Positions 1 to 4,227 of a stretch of 6,124 nt of DNA are shown piece by piece; within the stretch, counting starts at the first letter, position 1, and each line of letters begins with the position of its first letter. Below the pieces are notes generated by a model that saw only the letters and a list, made by a program, of their open reading frames with translations, was not told where the DNA came from and did not search any database. The DNA comes from Methanobacteriota archaeon (GTDB lineage Archaea > Thermoplasmatota > Poseidoniia > Poseidoniales > Thalassarchaeaceae). The stretch spans positions 1-6,124 of the forward strand of contig JACNFL010000071.1 in NCBI GenBank assembly GCA_014384685.1. The letters run 5' to 3'. The position numbers were made by a program, and so were the translations under genes.

Positions 1-673
1 TCGTGATAAAGAGAATAACATGGTACGTCAGGCAAAGGCTGAGCGAGAAAAGGCACACAAAGAATTCAACACTCTCAAAATTGAAATCCATGGTAATGAT
101 TCAGATACTAAAGGTAAACGTCGAGATGGAGATAGCCCCGAATATATTAAAAGAAAGATGAATAATTTAGAGATGGACCATATGATTGGGAAGATTAATG
201 ATAAGAAATACCAAGATCAAATAAAATCATTAAAAAATCAATTACAAGTTGCTGAAGAGAAAACGAAACCAACAGGTGGTAGCGATGCAAATAGTGAACT
301 TGATGCATTGCGCGTCGCTTGCGATGCTGCTCATGCTAGAGTTATTGCCGCAGCAGAAGCAGCTCAAGCAGCCCATGATTTGATGGGCAAATTAAATGAT
401 GAGACACATCGATTGAATGATGAGCATGAGTTGGCACACAGGGCTTTTGTTACTGCTAAGGTAGAAGCGGACCGAGAACACCAATACTACATTGTAGCAA
501 TGCGTTGTATTTGGAGTTCAAGAAATCTGCTCAAAGCATCTCAAGACAGGGCTGATGGCATTCAACCTTCCAAGGCAGATGCCATTCCAGCAAATGTTGA
601 CCTGATGAGTGCTTTAATGGCTGGAAAGACACTTTCTACTGAACAATTGATGACTATGAAGCGTGACGATTAA
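1..673 (+). CDS. COG1340-like archaeal coiled-coil protein, C-terminal part (5' partial)
   Basis: The frame is open from the left edge (first full codon at base 2) to a TAA at 671-673, giving at least 223 codons. An ATG at 20 exists but has no clear Shine-Dalgarno. The two related proteins in this window are 272 and 351 residues long, so the true start probably lies upstream. The visible part is charged and helical: a first helix (about residues 7-30), a Gly/Asp/Lys-rich linker (31-45), a second helix (46-88), a Thr/Gly break (88-95), and a long Ala-rich helix (96-180) containing DAAHARV at 108-114. It ends with ALMAGKTLSTEQLM (204-217). The AH-x-x-V helix and the terminal G-K-x-L-S/T-x-E-x-L element resemble uncharacterised archaeal COG1340 coiled-coil proteins, recalled from memory of the family. 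No catalytic motif, signal peptide or membrane segment is seen. The stop codon touches the purP leader, which implies co-transcription. Molecular function is unknown. Confidence 0.8.
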   Translation, partial: RDKENNMVRQAKAEREKAHKEFNTLKIEIHGNDSDTKGKRRDGDSPEYIKRKMNNLEMDHMIGKINDKKYQDQIKSLKNQLQVAEEKTKPTGGSDANSELDALRVACDAAHARVIAAAEAAQAAHDLMGKLNDETHRLNDEHELAHRAFVTAKVEADREHQYYIVAMRCIWSSRNLLKASQDRADGIQPSKADAIPANVDLMSALMAGKTLSTEQLMTMKRDD

Positions 674-674
674 T

Positions 675-680
675 GGAGGT
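675..680 (+). promoter_or_regulatory. Shine-Dalgarno site for purP
   Basis: GGAGGT lies seven bases before the ATG at 688. It is a full match to the archaeal anti-SD. It overlaps the upstream in-frame ATG at 673, so that ATG cannot be its target. This decides the purP start at 688. Confidence 0.85.
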
Positions 681-687
681 AACAAAG

Positions 688-1845
688 ATGATTGAATCCA
701 CTGATATTTCTGAAATACTAAACGATTATGATCGCATGAAATTACGTATCGGAATGACGGCTAGTCACTCTGCACTGGATATTTGTGATGGTGCAATAGA
801 AGAAGGATTCCCCACGGTCGCATATTGTCAAAAGGGTAGAGAAAAGACCTACTCAGAATATTTCAAAACTGTACGTAATCACTCTGGAAGGGTAACTAGA
901 GGAATGGTTGACAAGGCAATCGTCCTTGACCGCTTTGACGATGTATTGGCGCCTTCTTTTCAACAGGTAATGAGGGATAGAAATGTGGTTTACATTCCAA
1001 ACCGTTCCTTCACATCTTACTGCGGAATGGAACAAATTGAGAACGATTTTCGGGTCCCAATGTTTGGCAGCCGAAATATGTTGAGAATGGAAGAGCGTAC
1101 TGAAGACCAGGATTATTATTGGATTCTTGATAAAGCCGGATTACCTTATCCAGAAGCAATTGTCAACCCCGAAGATATTGATTGTTTAGTAATTGTCAAA
1201 TTGCATCACGCAGAGAAGAAACTCGAGCGTGGATTTTTCACTTGCGCCTCTTATTCAGAGTATCAAGAAAAATCAGAGTCTCTCCTTAAACAGGGCGTAA
1301 TAGACGAAGAAAGTTTAGCAGGAGCTAGAATTGAACGTTATGTGATAGGCCCCGTGTTCAACCTCAATTTTTTCTATAGTCCGTTGGAAGAGGAGATGCC
1401 TAAACTAGAATTACTGGGGGTTGATTGGAGATTTGAATCAAGTTTAGATGGTCATGTAAGGCTTCCAGCACCACAACAAATGACAATGCCAATCCATCAG
1501 CAAATACCGGAGATGACAGTGGTGGGTCACAATACAGCCACTATTAGGGAGAGTTTACTTGAGGAGGCTTTTGAATTGGGTGAAAAATTCATCACCGCTA
1601 GTAAAGAACATTATGACCCAGGAATTATTGGTCCATTTTGTCTGCAAACTTGTATTGATAAAGACATGAATTATTCAATTTACGATGTCGCTCCTCGTGT
1701 TGGAGGGGGAACTAATGTGCATGTGAGTGTAGGTCACCCCTACGGCAATGCAACTTGGCGCAAGCCAATGAGTAGTGGACGAAGAATAGCCATGGAATTA
1801 CGAAATGCGGTTGAGCAAGATAGGCTTGACGAAGTACTAACTTGA
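688..1845 (+). CDS. purP: PurP-family FAICAR synthetase (ATP-grasp ligase)
   Basis: PurP makes FAICAR from AICAR, formate and ATP, the archaeal folate-independent form of the penultimate step of IMP synthesis, in the cytoplasm. The 385-aa product is full length for the family. It matches remembered methanococcal PurP throughout: SH at 26-27 in the N-terminal nucleotide-binding domain, then the conserved blocks SYCG, PMFG, RY.IG, FFYSPL, ESS.DG, IRESLL and GPFCLQ, and the C-terminal R337 with GGGTN (339-343). Starting at 688 puts the conserved His at position 27, as in the methanococcal enzyme; an in-frame ATG at 673 would add five residues but contains the Shine-Dalgarno itself. Two departures stand out. 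The Gly-rich ATP-grasp loop (canonical GA-x-GG-x-GYF) reads LHHAEKKLERGFF, and the usual FE before the S-x-R motif is YD (D333). It may be a divergent PurP clade or a paralogue with another substrate. It follows a coiled-coil gene directly and ends 15 bases from a convergent operon. Confidence 0.9.
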   Translation: MIESTDISEILNDYDRMKLRIGMTASHSALDICDGAIEEGFPTVAYCQKGREKTYSEYFKTVRNHSGRVTRGMVDKAIVLDRFDDVLAPSFQQVMRDRNVVYIPNRSFTSYCGMEQIENDFRVPMFGSRNMLRMEERTEDQDYYWILDKAGLPYPEAIVNPEDIDCLVIVKLHHAEKKLERGFFTCASYSEYQEKSESLLKQGVIDEESLAGARIERYVIGPVFNLNFFYSPLEEEMPKLELLGVDWRFESSLDGHVRLPAPQQMTMPIHQQIPEMTVVGHNTATIRESLLEEAFELGEKFITASKEHYDPGIIGPFCLQTCIDKDMNYSIYDVAPRVGGGTNVHVSVGHPYGNATWRKPMSSGRRIAMELRNAVEQDRLDEVLT

Positions 1846-1860
1846 GTTTCTGTTGGTTAG

Positions 1861-2235
1861 TTAGAGAAGTGGTAGCAAGTTTTCAGATGCGATTTCCATC
1901 TGCTTACGAACCATTCCAAGATTAGCACCTTTCTCTGTTTTGCAAACAATTGAGTAAGAATCATTGATTGTTGCAACGACTAAAATTCCATCTTCTCCAT
2001 TCAAAGTTACAATTCGAGGTTCACCTAGTTGAATATTAGAAAGTAGTAAATCGGCAGTATTGAGTATTGATGGTACTAATGATCCGATTCCTTCAAGGAA
2101 AATTGCTGGTGCCCCTTCAACTTCATGGATGAAGCCTTCTATTGAGGAGATTGCGCACCAGGACACGCCGTCAATCTTCGCAACTTCGCCGACAATTGTT
2201 GCCTTCACGGTACTCGGGTGGACCCAAGAGGTCAA
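1861..2235 (-). CDS. Roadblock/LC7-fold protein
   Basis: A 124-aa protein with the Roadblock/LC7 (MglB-like) pattern: an N-terminal helix (residues 8-20), two beta strands around GVSWCAISSIEGF (23-35), a central amphipathic helix (53-66), strands GEPRIVTL and DGILVVATI (71-90), SYSIVCKT (93-100), then the typical ANLGMVRKQM (104-113) entering a C-terminal helix. Family members form dimers that act as scaffolds or regulators of small Ras-like GTPases or dynein-like motors; the partner here is unknown. No ATG is available after the preceding in-frame TAA at 2262-2260. The chosen start is a TTG at 2235, which gives a complete first helix but has no good Shine-Dalgarno. A GTG at 2208 would cut into that helix. 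It is the last gene of a - strand operon, 24 bases after the 351-aa coiled-coil gene. The fold assignment is strong; the start is uncertain. Confidence 0.82.
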   Translation of the reverse strand: MTSWVHPSTVKATIVGEVAKIDGVSWCAISSIEGFIHEVEGAPAIFLEGIGSLVPSILNTADLLLSNIQLGEPRIVTLNGEDGILVVATINDSYSIVCKTEKGANLGMVRKQMEIASENLLPLL

Positions 2236-2259
2236 TAAACAAGGTGCGCAAACATTCCC

Positions 2260-3315
2260 TTATTCTTCTCGTCTCTGATGTGAACGAGCAACTCCTCGGT
2301 GGGGTTGGGTTTTGCTTCTTCCACCTCTTCTAGAACCCCGTTTCTTCTTTTTTGACGTCTTTGGGTTATCGGATTCTTGTAATTGAGATAATCCTCCAGT
2401 CTCAAGTATTCTGGCCATATCTTCCATTGATAACGTACCACCACTCATCGCATGTTCTCTGAGTTTGTTGATTCGCTTGCGAACCTTCCTACCTCGCTTT
2501 TCATCTTCCTTGCGAATTCTACTAAATGATTCAAGACGGCCAACTTCTCGTTTTACACGGCGTAATTCAGAGCGTTGGCGGCGAATAGCCTCCAGCATTT
2601 TTTCGATACGGTTATTGAGATCTTTCTCTTCCTTTCTGCTGATTTTTGTTCCTTCTAAACGAGGATTTTCATCAGCTGCTTTTGCAGCAATTTCACTTGA
2701 TTCTTCTTGCAACCCATCAAGTTTCTTGATGGTTTCTTTTTGCATTCTAATCATCTCAACAAATTGTTGATGTGATGCATCTGACTGAACTTTGAGTTTG
2801 TGCATTATCTTAAGTTCAAAGAAGAATGAAAATTTTTGGATTTCATTGGTAAGATTTGGTGCGCGACTAGGGTCCTCACGGATCGATGTCAAATCCCTCC
2901 ATGTCCGCTTGAGCAATCGTTCTATTAGATTCAAAGGAGGAGAAACTCGTATGTTGATATCATCACGAATTGATTTTGCCTCATTGATTTGTTTATTTCG
3001 TTTTCGTAACTCATTCAACAAATCTCGGCGTTCTTTTGAAACACCTCCTGAATTATACAGGGCTGTGCGGAGTACTTGTACCGTGGAAATCAATGATTTT
3101 CGTTCACTTTCTAAAGATTCAAGTTGAGATTCCATCGCTCTTGCAGATGCTTTGTTATCGTTGAGCATATCTTCAATTTCATGAGTTTCAAGTTCTCTTA
3201 GATCTTCAAAGAAATCTCGGCGAGTTGATTTTTTCCCTTTATTGCCACTTTTCGACTTCTGTTTCTTATCGCTGTGTGATTTTTTCTTGGGCTTGGAATT
3301 AGTTTGCTTACTCAT
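2260..3315 (-). CDS. 351-aa coiled-coil protein with basic tails (COG1340-like)
   Basis: The protein has no cysteine and is almost entirely charged and helical. Residues 1-34 are a disordered tail with 12 Lys and 2 Arg. Helical segments run about 35-85, 93-122, 127-145 and 154-216, then a helix of Arg/Lys/Glu from 226 to 289. The tail from 318 to 351 is again very basic (KKKKRGSRRGGR at 322-333). ASHQQFVEM (180-188) matches the AH-x-x-V helix of the other two coiled-coil proteins, and GGTLSMEDMARIL (292-304) matches the C-terminal GKTLSTEQLM element of the protein at 1-673. The start is firm: the ATG overlaps the upstream TGA in an ATGA junction, and GGTGAGG sits four bases before it. Translation is therefore probably coupled to the 272-aa gene. 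The basic tails could bind nucleic acid, ribosomes or acidic lipid; that is inference. No enzyme motif is visible and the function is unknown. Confidence 0.85.
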   Translation of the reverse strand: MSKQTNSKPKKKSHSDKKQKSKSGNKGKKSTRRDFFEDLRELETHEIEDMLNDNKASARAMESQLESLESERKSLISTVQVLRTALYNSGGVSKERRDLLNELRKRNKQINEAKSIRDDINIRVSPPLNLIERLLKRTWRDLTSIREDPSRAPNLTNEIQKFSFFFELKIMHKLKVQSDASHQQFVEMIRMQKETIKKLDGLQEESSEIAAKAADENPRLEGTKISRKEEKDLNNRIEKMLEAIRRQRSELRRVKREVGRLESFSRIRKEDEKRGRKVRKRINKLREHAMSGGTLSMEDMARILETGGLSQLQESDNPKTSKKKKRGSRRGGRSKTQPHRGVARSHQRREE

Positions 3316-4130
3316 TCTTCCTCACCCCCCTTATTTTTCACAACGGGTCTTTGTGGCATACTAGATGGTTTTCCTTCTGCTACCATGCGACTAGCAGCCA
3401 TCAAGTCCCCAGTACCATCTTTTAGTTCCTCAAAACCATTTTCAATTCGGTGATTCCAGTAACCAACTATGTCATCCGCAGACGATAGGAGTGATTTGGA
3501 ACGGTTAAGTTGGCCTTGTGCTTCACGATGTACTTCCTTATGTTCTGCATACTTGGTGTGATGTTCCCCACTTACTTCTGCTAAACCAACTAATTTTTCA
3601 TGTGCCGCGTCAGCATCCTCGAGTAGTTGTCTGTGTTTTTCCCAACCCTCTCGGTATTCTTTTAATTCAGGGTTGGAATCAAGTCTTTGTGTTACCCATT
3701 CTTCATGAGAACGAGTAAGTTCACGCATTTGCCGTAGTAATTTCCTTTCACTATTCAAATCTAGAGCAGATGTTTCAACTTTCTCATCAATCTCTGCCAA
3801 TTTTTGGGCGAGTTTTTCCTTTGCCCATCCTGGATTTGGATTTTTGAGTTTTTTCTCTTCTATCAAAGTTTCACGTAGGCTGGTGAGTTTCTTCCGTAGT
3901 TCCTTTGCTTCGGATTGGAGTGAATCTCTCTTCCCTTTCAAATGTGAAACTTCATCAGTGGCCTTATCCCTCTCTTTCAGCGCTTTTTCTACTAGTGGAT
4001 TCAATTGATCTAGTTCTTGTGTTCTATCGCGAACAATTTTTGGAAGAGTATCACTCAATTCGTGACGGCGGGCAATAATTGCTTGTGCCACTTCCTCTGG
4101 AGTCATGGCAAGTAGTGTGTTGACATCCAT
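3312..4130 (-). CDS. 272-aa coiled-coil protein (COG1340-like), first gene of operon
   Basis: A cysteine-free, highly charged helical protein. A short N-terminal region (residues 1-22, with LLAMTPEEVAQAI) is followed by a first long helix (about 23-97), a break at NPNPGW (97-102), a second helix (103-150) and a third (152-220). The stretch IDEKVETSALDL with SERKLL following (114-131) and the helix DAAHEKLV (174-181) resemble archaeal COG1340 coiled-coil proteins, recalled from memory. DAAH is identical in the protein at 1-673. The Gly/Glu-rich end carries the next gene's Shine-Dalgarno. Of two in-frame ATGs, 4160 has no Shine-Dalgarno, while 4130 has AGGTGG followed by a G-run upstream; 4130 is preferred, and 4160 would add ten residues. 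It heads the operon coiled-coil, coiled-coil, Roadblock and is divergent from the exported protein gene. No catalytic or membrane motif is seen. It may pair with the 351-aa protein; the function is unknown. Confidence 0.85.
   Translation of the reverse strand: MDVNTLLAMTPEEVAQAIIARRHELSDTLPKIVRDRTQELDQLNPLVEKALKERDKATDEVSHLKGKRDSLQSEAKELRKKLTSLRETLIEEKKLKNPNPGWAKEKLAQKLAEIDEKVETSALDLNSERKLLRQMRELTRSHEEWVTQRLDSNPELKEYREGWEKHRQLLEDADAAHEKLVGLAEVSGEHHTKYAEHKEVHREAQGQLNRSKSLLSSADDIVGYWNHRIENGFEELKDGTGDLMAASRMVAEGKPSSMPQRPVVKNKGGEEE
3320..3326 (-). promoter_or_regulatory. Shine-Dalgarno site for the 351-aa coiled-coil gene
   Basis: GGTGAGG, read on the - strand within the last codons of the 272-aa gene, lies four bases before the ATG at 3315. 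Together with the ATGA stop/start overlap, it supports coupled translation of the two coiled-coil genes. Confidence 0.75.
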
Positions 4131-4141
4131 AGGCAAGCCCC

Positions 4142-4147
4142 CCACCT
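4142..4147 (-). promoter_or_regulatory. Shine-Dalgarno site for the 272-aa coiled-coil gene
   Basis: AGGTGG on the - strand, followed by more G, ends 11 bases before the ATG at 4130. The spacing is a little long, but the alternative ATG at 4160 has nothing comparable upstream, so this site favours 4130. Confidence 0.5.
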
Positions 4148-4175
4148 GACTATCTCTCATAAAGGTGAGGTTTTG

Positions 4176-4194
4176 CTATCCGAAGGATAGTAAA
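4176..4194. promoter_or_regulatory. Dyad and possible shared promoter in the divergent intergenic region
   Basis: A perfect inverted repeat, CTATCC-GAA-GGATAG, occupies 4176-4190 in the 97-base gap between the divergent 272-aa coiled-coil gene and the exported-protein gene. The adjoining ATAGTAAA (+ strand, 4187-4194), or TTTACTAT on the - strand, is the most TATA-like stretch of the gap. It lies about 25-30 bases before plausible transcript starts on either side. It could be an operator over a bidirectional promoter, or only a chance six-base palindrome. No T-run follows it, so a terminator is less likely. Confidence 0.3.
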
Positions 4195-4227
4195 GGTCAT
4201 TCATCCGTCTTGGGGCAGGCGTTAACG

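Noticed and set aside
673..675. ATG at 673 as the purP start
   Set aside because: The perfect GGAGGT starts inside this codon and serves the ATG at 688, and family numbering (conserved His27) fits 688.
853..1035. 60-codon open frame on the - strand inside purP
   Set aside because: It lies fully within the strongly supported purP gene, has no family resemblance and no Shine-Dalgarno that I could see.
2060..2333. Two short + strand frames opposite the Roadblock gene
   Set aside because: The - strand reading gives a clear Roadblock fold, while the + strand readings have no recognisable pattern.
2232..2444. 70-codon - strand frame overlapping the end of the 351-aa gene
   Set aside because: It is an out-of-frame shadow of the 351-aa gene. 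Only its last seven codons, after the coiled-coil stop, are mentioned as a possible minicistron.
2465..3127. Two + strand open frames (101 and 111 codons) opposite the 351-aa coiled-coil gene
   Set aside because: They are rich in Ser, Arg, Phe and Leu, as expected when Lys/Glu-rich coiled-coil codons are read in antisense. No start signals are seen.
4158..4160. ATG at 4160 as the start of the 272-aa coiled-coil gene
   Set aside because: No Shine-Dalgarno precedes it, and the ten extra residues contain the coding of the AGGTGG site that fits the ATG at 4130. It is not fully excluded if the transcript is leaderless.
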